A stretch of DNA of 64,000 bases, taken from NCBI RefSeq assembly GCF_026965555.1, contig NZ_CP114040.1, positions 9,026,001 through 9,090,000 of the forward strand, read 5' to 3'. Of this stretch, positions 1-8,269 are shown piece after piece. The notes under the pieces are model-generated. The model was not told the origin of the DNA. It ran no database searches and was given only the letters and a program-made list of their open reading frames with translations. The position numbers and the translations under genes were made by a program. The stretch is from Nannocystis punicea (GTDB taxonomy: Bacteria > Myxococcota_A > Polyangia > Nannocystales > Nannocystaceae). Numbering within the stretch: position 1 is the first letter of the stretch; each line of letters begins with the position of its first letter.

Positions 1-1
1 C

Positions 2-1924
2 AACCCCGACCGCGAGGCCCCGGAGCTCAGCCCCGACGGCCAGCGGCTGCTGTACCTCGCGCCGGTCGACGGCGTGCTCAACGTCTGGGTCGGCCCCGCC
101 GGGCAACCCGACGCCGCCAGGCCGATCACCCAGGACCGCCTCCGCGGCATCTACGAGGCCACGTGGAGCGCCGACGGCGAGCGCGTGCTCTACCTGCAGG
201 ACCGGGCCGGCGACGAGAACTGGCACGTCCACGCCGTCGACCCGGCGAGCGGCGAGTCGAAGGACCTCAGCCCCTACCCCGGCGTCCGCGCCCAGATCGT
301 CGGCATCAGCCCCCGCCGGCCCAGAGAGCTCCTCGTCGGCATGAACGACCGCGATCCGGCCTGGTACGACCTCTACCGCGTCGACCTGCGGACCGGCGCG
401 CGCACCCTGGTCCACCGCAACGAACAACGGCTCGGCCGCTACATCGCCGACGACGGGTACAGGCTCCGCTTCGCCACCCGCGCGCTCGCCGACGGCAGCA
501 GCGAGCTGCTCGCCCCCAGGGGCAAGGACTGGCAGCGAGTGTTCGTAATCGGCCTCGCCGACGCGATGACGACCAAGCCGATCGGCGTCGACGCGGCCGG
601 CGAGACGCTGTACCTGCTCGACAGTCGCGACCGCGAGACCGAGGCGCTGGTCGCCCGCGACGTCCGCACCGGCAAGCAGCAGGTGCTCGCCGAGAACGCC
701 AAGGCCGGCGTCGGCACCGTCCTCACCGAGCCCCGCACCCACCGCCCGCTCGCAGTCACCTTCACGCACACGCGCCAGCAGTGGCAGGCGCTCGACCCCG
801 CGGTCGAGGCCGACCTCGCCGCGCTGCGCCAGGTCCGCGACGGCGACTTCACGATCACCAGCCAGACCCTCGACGGCAAGCAGTGGATCGTCGCCTACAG
901 CGTCGACACCGGCCCGAACCGCTACTACCGCTACGACCGCGCGACCCGCCGGGCCGACCTGCTGTTCGTCGCCGACGCCGAGCTCGCCGCCCTCACGCTC
1001 AGCAAGATGCACCCGGTCGTCATCCCCGCGCGCGACGGCCTCGAGCTGGTCAGCTACTACACCCTCCCCCTGGCCGCCGACCCCGACGGCGACGGCGTCC
1101 CGAGCGCCCCCGTCCCGCTGGTCCTGCGGGTCCACGGCGGCCCGTGGTTCCGCGACCATTGGGGCTTCGACCCCGTGCATCAGTGGCTCGCCAATCGCGG
1201 CTACGCGGTGATGAGCGTCAACTTCCGCGGCTCGACCGGCTTCACCAAGCGCCACCTCAACGCCGGCGACCACGAGTGGGCCGGCAAGATGCACGACGAC
1301 CTGCTCGACGCCGTCGCCTGGGCCAACGCCAACAAGATCAGCGACCCCGCCCGCGTCGCAATCATGGGCGGCAGCTACGGCGGCTACGCCACGCTGGTCG
1401 GCATGACCTTCACGCCGGACGCGTTCGCCTGCGGCGTCGACGTCGTCGGCCCGTCGAACCTCGAGACGCTGCTGCGCAGCTTCCCGCCGTACTGGGCCGC
1501 CAACGCGGCGCGGTGGGCCGCGCGCGTCGGCGACGTCGCCACCGAGGAGGGCCGCGCGCTGCTGCGCGACCGCTCGCCGCTCCATCGCGTCGACAAGATC
1601 CAGCGCCCGCTGCTGATCGGCCAGGGCGCGAACGACCCGCGGGTCAAGCAGGCCGAGTCCGACCAGATCGTCGCGGCAATGCAGGCGAAGGGCCTGCCGG
1701 TGACCTACGTGCTCTACCCGGACGAGGGCCACGGCTTCCAGCGGCCGGCCAACGAGATCTCGTTCAATGCCATCACCGAGGCGTTCCTCGCCCGCTGCCT
1801 CGGCGGCACCTACCAGCCGATCGGCGACGATTTTAATAATAATAATGGCGCGAGCCTGGAGGTCCGGGCCGGCGCGGAGCACGTGCCCGGGCTCGCGGAG
1901 GCGCTGCAGGCGCGCGGTCGCTGA
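2..1924 (+). CDS. S9 family peptidase (prolyl oligopeptidase type), 5' truncated
   Basis: The reading frame is open from the first bases of the window, so the N-terminus lies outside it. The first ~330 residues contain repeated 'W/SPDG' blade-like segments typical of the beta-propeller that gates S9 peptidases. The C-terminal ~270 residues are an alpha/beta hydrolase with the nucleophile motif GGSYGGYA (Ser codon near 1372), an Asp in 'GANDPRV' (near 1634) and a His in 'DEGHGF' (near 1730). The family cleaves short peptides, often after Pro, Ala or acidic/basic residues; substrate cannot be read from sequence. The last ~35 residues run past the usual catalytic-domain end and include a run of four Asn encoded by AAT codons, unusual in this GC-rich gene. 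A hairpin lies 27 nt after the stop. The catalytic assignment is strong; the exact subfamily is inferred. Confidence 0.93.
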   Translation, partial: NPDREAPELSPDGQRLLYLAPVDGVLNVWVGPAGQPDAARPITQDRLRGIYEATWSADGERVLYLQDRAGDENWHVHAVDPASGESKDLSPYPGVRAQIVGISPRRPRELLVGMNDRDPAWYDLYRVDLRTGARTLVHRNEQRLGRYIADDGYRLRFATRALADGSSELLAPRGKDWQRVFVIGLADAMTTKPIGVDAAGETLYLLDSRDRETEALVARDVRTGKQQVLAENAKAGVGTVLTEPRTHRPLAVTFTHTRQQWQALDPAVEADLAALRQVRDGDFTITSQTLDGKQWIVAYSVDTGPNRYYRYDRATRRADLLFVADAELAALTLSKMHPVVIPARDGLELVSYYTLPLAADPDGDGVPSAPVPLVLRVHGGPWFRDHWGFDPVHQWLANRGYAVMSVNFRGSTGFTKRHLNAGDHEWAGKMHDDLLDAVAWANANKISDPARVAIMGGSYGGYATLVGMTFTPDAFACGVDVVGPSNLETLLRSFPPYWAANAARWAARVGDVATEEGRALLRDRSPLHRVDKIQRPLLIGQGANDPRVKQAESDQIVAAMQAKGLPVTYVLYPDEGHGFQRPANEISFNAITEAFLARCLGGTYQPIGDDFNNNNGASLEVRAGAEHVPGLAEALQARGR

Positions 1925-1950
1925 CGCGAGAACGAGCCCGCGATCGAAGC

Positions 1951-1966
1951 CTGTCCGAATGGACAG
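1951..1966 (+). terminator. Hairpin CTGTCC-GAAT-GGACAG followed by T-rich tract
   Basis: A perfect 6-bp stem with a GAAT loop sits 27 nt after the peptidase stop and is followed by CTTTTAAATT. This fits an intrinsic terminator. The same stem recurs after other genes in the window (19323-19338; related forms at 61809 and 63983). Confidence 0.55.
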
Positions 1967-2265
1967 CTTTTAAATTGTCCGGGATGCGCCGACGGCAGCC
2001 GGGTGTGTAGAATGGAATCGCGCCGCGCGGGAGCGTGAATCTCGGGGACAGGGGCACGGCCCAGCTCGTCGACGCGCGGGAGGCCGCCGGCGGCCGCCCG
2101 GCGGGCACAGATCGCCGGGTCCGCCAGCGTCTCTCGCTCTTCACGAAACCGCCGTGTGTCGGACGCGCCGGCCCGGAGCCGCTCCAGGGCGCACGGATGC
2201 GTGGAATGTGACGTCGATCGCTGCCGGCGAGAACCGCGAGCCTCAGAAGAAGCGCGCAGGAAGCC
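1967..2265. other. Intergenic region without convincing gene
   Basis: ORFs overlap here on both strands, but none has a plausible start and family resemblance. The AT-rich stretch near 1967-1978 is unusual for this genome and could belong to the terminator above or to a promoter. AGGAAG just before 2266 is a credible ribosome binding site for the next gene. Confidence 0.5.
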
Positions 2266-2583
2266 ATGCGAGTCGAACACTTCGTCACTGTCATTGCCGC
2301 CGTCTTCGTGCTCGAGGATGCGAGGGCGGCTCCCATCGACGCAGGAGAACAAACGCAGCGCGCGAGCGACGTGCAGGCGGCCGGAGTCGAGGAGCCGGCC
2401 GAGCTCTCGGTCGACGCCGACCAACCCGCTACCGACGAAGCCCCCGCAGAGGACCCTCGGTTCTGCGCGCTGGACGGCTGCGAGGTCGAACATCAGGGCT
2501 GCGTCTGCAGCAACACGGGCTGGAACGGCTATTGCGGCTGGGGCCCGCACCATCCCGGCTGCCTCTACTGCCGCTGCGATTGA
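2266..2583 (+). CDS. Small exported Cys-rich protein
   Basis: A 105-residue protein of unknown function. Residues 1-21 resemble a Sec signal peptide ('MRVEHFVTVIAAVFVLEDARA'-type start, short hydrophobic core). A 40-residue acidic, Ala/Glu/Asp-rich linker follows. The last ~40 residues hold eight cysteines in a compact arrangement including 'CVCSNTGWNGYCGW', 'HHPGC' and 'YCRC', and the protein ends right after the last Cys. The pattern suggests a small disulfide-rich or metal-binding exported domain, reminiscent of short Cys-rich myxobacterial secreted proteins; no named family is recognised. ATG 2266 was chosen because AGGAAG precedes it. A damaged second copy of its 3' end lies immediately downstream. 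Confidence 0.6.
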   Translation: MRVEHFVTVIAAVFVLEDARAAPIDAGEQTQRASDVQAAGVEEPAELSVDADQPATDEAPAEDPRFCALDGCEVEHQGCVCSNTGWNGYCGWGPHHPGCLYCRCD

Positions 2584-2616
2584 GCGCCCGGCAGCCGGGC
2601 AAACAGACCGGATGTC

Positions 2617-2730
2617 GAGCCTGCGTATCTAGCAAGACGGGCCGGCATTGCGGCTGGGCCCGCACCATCCCGGCTGCCTCGACTGTCGCGGCACTCGAGC
2701 GACCGGCAGCCGGACAGGCCCCTCTGCATG
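2617..2730 (+). pseudogene. Degenerate tandem copy of the 3' end of the Cys-rich gene
   Basis: This stretch aligns with about 2499-2612. Shared blocks include ATTGCGGCTGG and CCCGCACCATCCCGGCTGCCTC, then a similar GACCGGCAGCCGGACAG tail. Relative to the intact copy it lacks six bases in the Gly-Trp-Asn-Gly segment and one G in the GGGG run before CCCGCAC, which shifts the frame. Several Cys codons are also changed (for example Cys to Ser). There is no start codon for it, so it looks like a partial duplication that has decayed. Confidence 0.6.
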
Positions 2731-2865
2731 GATTGGAACGCGCACGACCGCCTGAACCTCGCGCGTGCGCCACCGAAACGAGCAGCCGCGCAAGCGACCA
2801 ATGCTTCGTCCGCGGACCTGTCGCAGGCCGTGCCAGCGCGACCGCGCCCCGGGCGATGCCCGCCC

Positions 2866-5142
2866 TCAGCGTTGCGTCTTGCGCTTGCTCCCGCCGCGCT
2901 CCGCCGCCAGCGCCGCGAACGTCGGCGCCGGGACGAACAGCCACCATTGCGGCACCACCTCGTCGACGATCTCCAGCCCGCCCGGGTACCAGTAGCTGAA
3001 GCTCAGCCGGTTCTCGCGCTCCGCGCTCACGCCCCAGCCGCCCGGCAGCGGGCGCGCCTTGCCTCCGGCCTCGCGCTCGCTCGCCAGCGCCGCTGCGAAC
3101 TCCTGGCGCGTCGCCTTCGCGTCGCCAGAGCCCGCCTCGGCCAGCTTCACCAGCCAGGCGCGCGCGTGCAGCTGCAGCTCCGCGCTGGACTCCGGGGACG
3201 CGGCCTTTATAAACACCTCCGGCGAGCCGGGCTGCAACGCGCTCCGGTTGTAGGCGACGAGCAGCGCCGCCGGAGCGCCCTCGATCGCCCGGTCCAGGGT
3301 CGTCAGGGCGGCGGGCACGTCCCCCGCCAGCGCCTGCACGACTGCAGCGTTGTTGAGCAGCAGCGCCCGCTCCCGGCCGCTCTTGCGGGCCGCCTGCGCG
3401 GTGAACGACGCCAGGGCTCGCTGCAGCGCCGCCGCGTCGCCGAACCGGCCCTGCAGCGCGTCGACGGTCGCGCGGATCGTCGCGACGACGTCGGCGTCGA
3501 GCTCGGCGGGCAAGGTCGCGGCCGCCTGCGCCGCCGCGGCGAGCACGGCCCTGTCCTCCCAGGTCAGCGCCACGTCGATCATCGCCCGCACCTGCTGGAG
3601 GCGGATGTCGGGGTCGTTCGCCAGCGCGGGCGGCAGCGGCGTCATCACCGTCGCCGCGGCCAGGTACGCGTCCGTCATCGTGCGCACGGTCGCGTAGAGC
3701 AGGCGCCACGCGTCGGGCGAGAGGATGAACTTCATGACCAGGCGCAGGGCCTCGCGCTCGAGGTCGGGCCCCGCCCCGCCCTCGCGCGTGCTCGCGGCGA
3801 CCACGGCGACGAGCAGCTGGATCACGGCCGCTCGCGCCGGATCGAACTCGCCGTACTCGACCACCAGGGCCTGCACGGCCGCGACCTGACGCTCGACGTT
3901 CGCCGTCGAACGACCCTCGACCACCGCCATCAGCTCGCGCAGAAGGAGCACCCCCACGGTGCCGAGAGCGACCTCGTAGTACAGCTGATCGCGGTGCTTC
4001 AGCTGGCGCGCCGCCCAGATCTGCTCGCCCGCCGCGAGCATGTCCACGTCGCGCTTCATCGCCAGCACCGCCAGCCCCGTCAGCGGCCGGGCGTCGTCCG
4101 GGTGGCGGTGGCGCGCCACGATGAACGCCTCCTCGGCGTCGCGGTAGCGGCGGAGCTGCACCAGCAGGTAGCCGCGCTCGACCCGCTCCGCCACGTCCGT
4201 CGCCGACGCCAGCGCGACCGCCCGCCGGGCCTGCTCGGCCCGCGTGTCGAGCTCCGCCAGCCGCTCGGCGAACGCCGCCGCGTCGGCCGGGCCGGGGCCC
4301 CGCTCCCTGGCTGTCCTCAGGGCCATGTCGCCACATTCGCGGGCGAGCGCCCCATAACAGGCGCGGGCCAGGTCGGCGTGGTCCGCTCCGGTCGCCCGCG
4401 CCCCCTTGAGGGCGATCGCCAGCTCGTGCAGCCGGATCGCCGTCGCAGGGTCCTCGCCCTCCTCGCGGGCCACCGCCGCGCGCGTCAGCGCCTGGGGCAC
4501 CTGCGCGTGCCGGGGGTGCTCGCGCAACAGCCGTGCAGTCGCGTGCATCTGCAGGGCCGTCGCCGACGCCACCGCCGAATGGAACGCCGACACGGCCTCC
4601 TCGAGCTCCTGCTCGTCGAACGAGCCGTCCCTCCGCACCTCCTCGACCAACGCCTGCAGCACCTGTGTGAACACACCTGGCCTCCGGAACATCTCGAAGC
4701 CACGCACCAGATCGTAGGCCACGGTCAGCGCCGCCAACAGCTCCGGATCGCCGCTGCCCGCCGCGAGGGCCCGCTCGGCCAGGACGACGCCGCGGCCGAA
4801 CTCCAGCGCGACCGGCCAGATCTCCGTGACCGTGCTGCGTCGCTCGAGTGCCTGCGAGGTCGTGGTGATGGCCGCGCGGGCCGCCGCCACCGCGGCCGGC
4901 CCCGCCGCTGCCGAGACGAGCTCGGGGGCCAGCGACGCCTCGATCCGCACCATGAACCACCGCGGGAAGATCGCGTGCAACGGCGCCTGCGGCCCGGGAT
5001 CGAGCTTACCCGCCAGCTCCGCGAGCTGCCGCTCGGTGCGCTCCGCCCCGTTTTCGGGCGGCTTGACCTCGCGGGGAGCCTGCTTGCACGCGACCACGAG
5101 GAACCCGACGAGCAGGAGCCGACGCATCATTGCCCGCATCAT
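2866..5142 (-). CDS. Large helical-repeat (TPR-like) lipoprotein
   Basis: About 758 residues starting at the first of four closely spaced ATGs (5142, 5139, 5130, 5127). The short charged start, hydrophobic core and 'VVAC' lipobox indicate lipoprotein export. The body is Ala/Arg/Leu-rich helical sequence with recurring pairs resembling TPR units ('DVAERVERGYLLVQLRRYRDAEEAF', positions ~300-420, and 'ALLLNNAAVVQALAGDVPAALTTLDRAI' further on). The C-terminal ~90 residues are non-repetitive with an aromatic 'FSYWYPGGLEIV' segment. A longer in-frame extension to 5961 exists but would read through another gene. The role is unknown; TPR lipoproteins usually scaffold envelope complexes. It follows the YdjM-like gene by 68 nt on the same strand, so they may be co-transcribed. 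Confidence 0.72.
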   Translation of the reverse strand: MMRAMMRRLLLVGFLVVACKQAPREVKPPENGAERTERQLAELAGKLDPGPQAPLHAIFPRWFMVRIEASLAPELVSAAAGPAAVAAARAAITTTSQALERRSTVTEIWPVALEFGRGVVLAERALAAGSGDPELLAALTVAYDLVRGFEMFRRPGVFTQVLQALVEEVRRDGSFDEQELEEAVSAFHSAVASATALQMHATARLLREHPRHAQVPQALTRAAVAREEGEDPATAIRLHELAIALKGARATGADHADLARACYGALARECGDMALRTARERGPGPADAAAFAERLAELDTRAEQARRAVALASATDVAERVERGYLLVQLRRYRDAEEAFIVARHRHPDDARPLTGLAVLAMKRDVDMLAAGEQIWAARQLKHRDQLYYEVALGTVGVLLLRELMAVVEGRSTANVERQVAAVQALVVEYGEFDPARAAVIQLLVAVVAASTREGGAGPDLEREALRLVMKFILSPDAWRLLYATVRTMTDAYLAAATVMTPLPPALANDPDIRLQQVRAMIDVALTWEDRAVLAAAAQAAATLPAELDADVVATIRATVDALQGRFGDAAALQRALASFTAQAARKSGRERALLLNNAAVVQALAGDVPAALTTLDRAIEGAPAALLVAYNRSALQPGSPEVFIKAASPESSAELQLHARAWLVKLAEAGSGDAKATRQEFAAALASEREAGGKARPLPGGWGVSAERENRLSFSYWYPGGLEIVDEVVPQWWLFVPAPTFAALAAERGGSKRKTQR

Positions 5143-5210
5143 ACCGCGACGTCGTGGCCGTCGGAGTTCGATGCGGTGCTCGTCGCAGCGCGCGGGCGAG
5201 CCGGGGCGCC

Positions 5211-5909
5211 TCAGCGGAGCCCGGCGAAGGTCGCCGCGATCGCGGCCCGCGTGCGACTGGAAGTCACCTGACGGACGAACTGATCGGCCGGCGGGGCGAT
5301 CGTCACCAGGGCGATCACGCCGGCGTAGAGCACGGCCGTGCCGAACCACTGGCGACGACTGCCGAGCTTGAGCGCCGTACCGAACGATCGCTTCATTCGC
5401 GCGCCGACGAGGTCGACGCTGGACAGCTCGTCGAGCGCGAGGTGGACCAGGAAGCCGCCCGTGAGGAACACGCCCGCGAGCCAGGCCGGGGTCGGCGCGA
5501 GGCCGAATGCACGCGAGGCGACGTGCACCGCCAGGACGCCGACCAGCGCGGCGAACGGGAGCGAGTGAACGAGGCCGCGATGGACACAGAGCCAGGCCGT
5601 GAAGCCGCGCAGGCCGACGCGGACCGCCACGAAGGCCGCGACCGCCGCGAGCACCACCAGCCCCGGCGCGCTGTCGACGTGGAGCGCCAGGACGACCGCA
5701 GCCGCCGCGGCCACCGCCAGGGCGCCGAAGATGATGCGGGTCGGCACGGAGCTGTCGGCGTCGATGTCGGGGAGCATGCCTCCGAGCACGCCGAGGCCGA
5801 AGCACGCGCCGCCGACCAGCGGCGTCACCAGCTCGCCCGCGATCGCCAGACCTGCGGCGACCGCCGAGGGTATCGCCGCCCCGAGGAAGTGGACGCGAAA
5901 ATTGGCCAT
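5211..5909 (-). CDS. YdjM-type membrane-bound metal-dependent hydrolase
   Basis: 232 residues with at least five hydrophobic segments. Conserved metal-ligand style motifs match the YdjM/LexA-regulated inner-membrane family (PF04307): an N-terminal 'NFRVHFLGA', 'GGMLPDIDADSS' (Pro-Asp-x-Asp), 'HRGLVHSLPF' (His-Arg-Gly-x-x-His-Ser) and 'HLALDEL'. The family is predicted to act as integral-membrane hydrolases; substrates are mostly undefined, with some relation to phospholipid or DNA-damage response functions. It is the upstream gene of a probable two-gene unit with the TPR-like lipoprotein. The start ATG at 5909 gives a family-typical N-terminus. Confidence 0.82.
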   Translation of the reverse strand: MANFRVHFLGAAIPSAVAAGLAIAGELVTPLVGGACFGLGVLGGMLPDIDADSSVPTRIIFGALAVAAAAAVVLALHVDSAPGLVVLAAVAAFVAVRVGLRGFTAWLCVHRGLVHSLPFAALVGVLAVHVASRAFGLAPTPAWLAGVFLTGGFLVHLALDELSSVDLVGARMKRSFGTALKLGSRRQWFGTAVLYAGVIALVTIAPPADQFVRQVTSSRTRAAIAATFAGLR

Positions 5910-6201
5910 GAACCGGGCGCGAGCTTAGGCCGGACCCGCCTCCGCCTTCAAATTTGTCCACGCGTGCCGCGGCCAGGGCTCACGAGCGCCCTCGCCGAAG
6001 CCAGGCTCGAACAGAAGCGCTCCCCGAGCCCCTCGTCGATCCATCCGCTCACAGCGAGCGCGCGAATGCTCCTCGCCGAGATGTACGTCGTACTCGAGCA
6101 AGCCCGGCCGCCTCGACAGGATGCACGACCAACGACTCGAAAATGCGTCGCCGTCAGCCCGCTGGGCAGCGAGTCGACGATCTGCGATCGTGCCGCCACC
6201 C

Positions 6202-7335
6202 ATGACTGCGGAGTACACGGAGGATCCCGGCGGCGGTTACTTCAATTGCTGGACGGGCCGCTACCCGACCTCCTGCGTGCGGACGCTCGATCTGTACATG
6301 GCGTGGCGCGACGGCGAGGAGTTTCCGCCGCTGGCCGAGTTCGCGAACCTTACCCGCCTCGCGGTGCCGGCCGACATGTTGACGCGCTCGCGGGTCGCCG
6401 AGGTCGCGCAGACCAACATCGTCGCGCTCGAGATCTCCATGCACGACGGCCCGAGGCCGCCCCCCGAGGTGTTCGAGCTCCCGCGCCTCGAGGTCCTCGA
6501 CCTGTCCGGATGCGAGCTGGAGGCGCTGCCCGACCGCTTCACCGAGCTGCCGCGGCTCCGGCGGATCGGCCTGGCGCACAACCAGCTGGTCGAGCTGCCG
6601 CCGAGCCTGCTCGCGTCGCCGTCGCTCACGAGCCTCGACCTCGGCTTCAACCAGATCGCCCAGACCCCGGCGTTCGCGCCCGACAGCCGGCTCGAGCAGC
6701 TCGACCTCACCGCCAATCCGCTCGGCGTCCTCGACGTCGCCCGCTTGCCCCGCAGCCTGACCGTGTTGAAGGCCCAGGCCGAACTCGAGGAGGTGTCCGA
6801 CGCGATCGCCGAGCTCGTGCACCTCCGCGAGCTCGCGCTCGGATCGAAGCTGCGATCGCTGCCCGACCTCGGGCGACTCGCCCGCCTCACGACGCTCGAG
6901 CTCGCGGGCAAGCTCGGAGAGGCGCTGTTCGAGCGCCTGCCCGTCACGCTCGCGGAGCTGCACGGCTACGGCTCGCATTGCATGGGGCTCGACCGCATCC
7001 CGCCGGCGATCGGCCGACTCGCTCAATTACGCGTCCTGCACCTCCCGTTCGAAAAAATCACCGAGCTCGCGGTCGAGCTGCGCGAGGTCCCGCTCGAGCG
7101 GCTCGTGCTGTCGAGCACCTGCCTCGCGGACACTCCGACCTACGCGCATTTGCCCGGCTCGCTGCGGGTCCTGCAGCTCGCCAACGTCGGCATGACGCGC
7201 TGCCCGCCGCGGATCGCCGAACTAATGGAGCTGCGGGAGCTCGTGCTCAGCGCGAACCGGCTGACCGAGATCCCGGAGGCAGTGCGCGCGCTGCCGCGAT
7301 TGACGAAGCTCAAGGCCAGCGACATGCGCCGGTGA
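6202..7335 (+). CDS. Leucine-rich-repeat protein
   Basis: 377 residues from the ATG at 6202; an in-frame upstream ATG at 6121 would add 27 atypical Ser/Arg residues and is less likely. After a ~60-residue N-terminal region with two Cys and aromatic residues ('GGYFNCWTGRYPTSC'), the protein is built of about twelve LRR units of ~23 residues, such as 'LEVLDLSGCELEALPDRF' and 'LTSLDLGFNQIAQTP'. The repeats include the Leu-Pro pattern of the bacterial/plant-like class. No signal peptide, membrane segment or effector domain is visible, so it is probably a cytoplasmic protein-binding scaffold. No ribosome binding site is obvious. The partner is unknown, and it appears to be transcribed alone. Confidence 0.8.
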   Translation: MTAEYTEDPGGGYFNCWTGRYPTSCVRTLDLYMAWRDGEEFPPLAEFANLTRLAVPADMLTRSRVAEVAQTNIVALEISMHDGPRPPPEVFELPRLEVLDLSGCELEALPDRFTELPRLRRIGLAHNQLVELPPSLLASPSLTSLDLGFNQIAQTPAFAPDSRLEQLDLTANPLGVLDVARLPRSLTVLKAQAELEEVSDAIAELVHLRELALGSKLRSLPDLGRLARLTTLELAGKLGEALFERLPVTLAELHGYGSHCMGLDRIPPAIGRLAQLRVLHLPFEKITELAVELREVPLERLVLSSTCLADTPTYAHLPGSLRVLQLANVGMTRCPPRIAELMELRELVLSANRLTEIPEAVRALPRLTKLKASDMRR

Positions 7336-7440
7336 GCGCGCGCGGGCGAACAACGCCGTGAGGCGCCGCGGACGCGCGTGAGCGGCGATGCGGCCCTCGC
7401 CGCAGACGAATGCGCGCGGTCGGTCCCGACCGCCGAAAAC

Positions 7441-7640
7441 CAGCCGCGACCCGCCGAAAGCTGTCCCGACCCTCCTCGACCTATACCCCGCCCGCTTCGA
7501 CTCACTCGAATGCCCGGACGACCCCGTGCGCGAAGGAGGCAAAATCGTTCGACCGACCCGGACGTGACGCCGGTCGGCACGCACGAGGTGCTCGCGCGGA
7601 CTCTCGGCGCCCGCGCAGCGAAATCAGCCGCGACCCGCCG
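7441..7640. repeat. 16-bp direct repeat pair CAGCCGCGACCCGCCG
   Basis: Identical 16-bp copies lie at 7441-7456 and 7625-7640 inside the 311-bp space between two convergent genes. No convincing coding sequence is seen in this space. The copies may be a remnant of a small duplication. Confidence 0.4.
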
Positions 7641-7646
7641 CGCCGC

Positions 7647-8264
7647 TCAGGGGTGTCGATGGTGATGCTGCAGCGCGTGCCCGGCGGCTGCCATGTAGCG
7701 GCGCGACTCGGCCTCGTCGACGGGCAACCCCAGCTCGCCGTGCAGGTGCGCCAGCCCGAGCGCCTGCATCGCCTCGGGGTGTTCGAGCGCGGCGGCCTGT
7801 TCGTACAGCGCCACCGCGCGAGGCAGATCCACCGGCGTCCCGAGCCCCGCGCGCGCCGCGTTCGCCAGCATGAACATCGCGTCCGCGGAGCCGGCCTGGA
7901 CCGCCTGCTCGAACCACCGCACCGCCGCCGACCGATCGGCCGGCGCGCCCTGCCCGCTCTGACTCATCAGCCCGAGCTCGTAGGCCGCCGAGCCCGGGCG
8001 CGTCGCCTCGGCCGCGAGGAACAGCGCGCGCGCGCGTTCGAGGTCGCGCGGCGCATCCGGCGAGCCGCGCCGCAGCAGTCGCCCCAGGGCGACCTGGGCC
8101 GCCACGTCGCCGGCCTCCGCCGCCGCAATCATCGCCGGCAGCTCCGCGTGCTCGGCGTGCTCGGCGTGCTGCGCCTGCGCCACGGGCAGCGCCCGCTCGG
8201 GCGCTTGCCGGTGGTCCGCAGGCGTGCACGCGGCCAGCGCGACGACGAGGACGGCGCGTCGCAT
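7647..8264 (-). CDS. Sel1-like repeat lipoprotein
   Basis: About 205 residues. The start region has a basic n-region, hydrophobic core and 'ALAAC' lipobox, so the protein is probably lipid-anchored. A His-Ala-Glu triplet repeated three times follows, then four to five Sel1/SLR helical repeats such as 'AQVALGRLLRRG', 'AAYELGLMSQSGQG', 'AMFMLANAARAGLG' and 'AMQALGLAHLHGELG'. SLR proteins mediate protein-protein contacts. ATG 8264 is preferred because GAGTGAG precedes it; a GTG at 8273 would overlap the stop of the upstream nucleotidase gene as GTGA. Either way the two genes are almost certainly translationally linked, with the nucleotidase first. Confidence 0.82.
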   Translation of the reverse strand: MRRAVLVVALAACTPADHRQAPERALPVAQAQHAEHAEHAELPAMIAAAEAGDVAAQVALGRLLRRGSPDAPRDLERARALFLAAEATRPGSAAYELGLMSQSGQGAPADRSAAVRWFEQAVQAGSADAMFMLANAARAGLGTPVDLPRAVALYEQAAALEHPEAMQALGLAHLHGELGLPVDEAESRRYMAAAGHALQHHHRHP

Positions 8265-8269
8265 CGGTC

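Noticed and set aside
5143..5961. Long N-terminal extension of the TPR-like lipoprotein ORF (total 1031 aa)
   Set aside because: It would read through the YdjM-like gene in another frame and bury the lipoprotein signal peptide that begins at 5142.
7378..7665. 95-codon plus-strand ORF between the LRR and Sel1 genes
   Set aside because: It overlaps the Sel1 gene end, is Arg/Pro low complexity and has no ribosome binding site.
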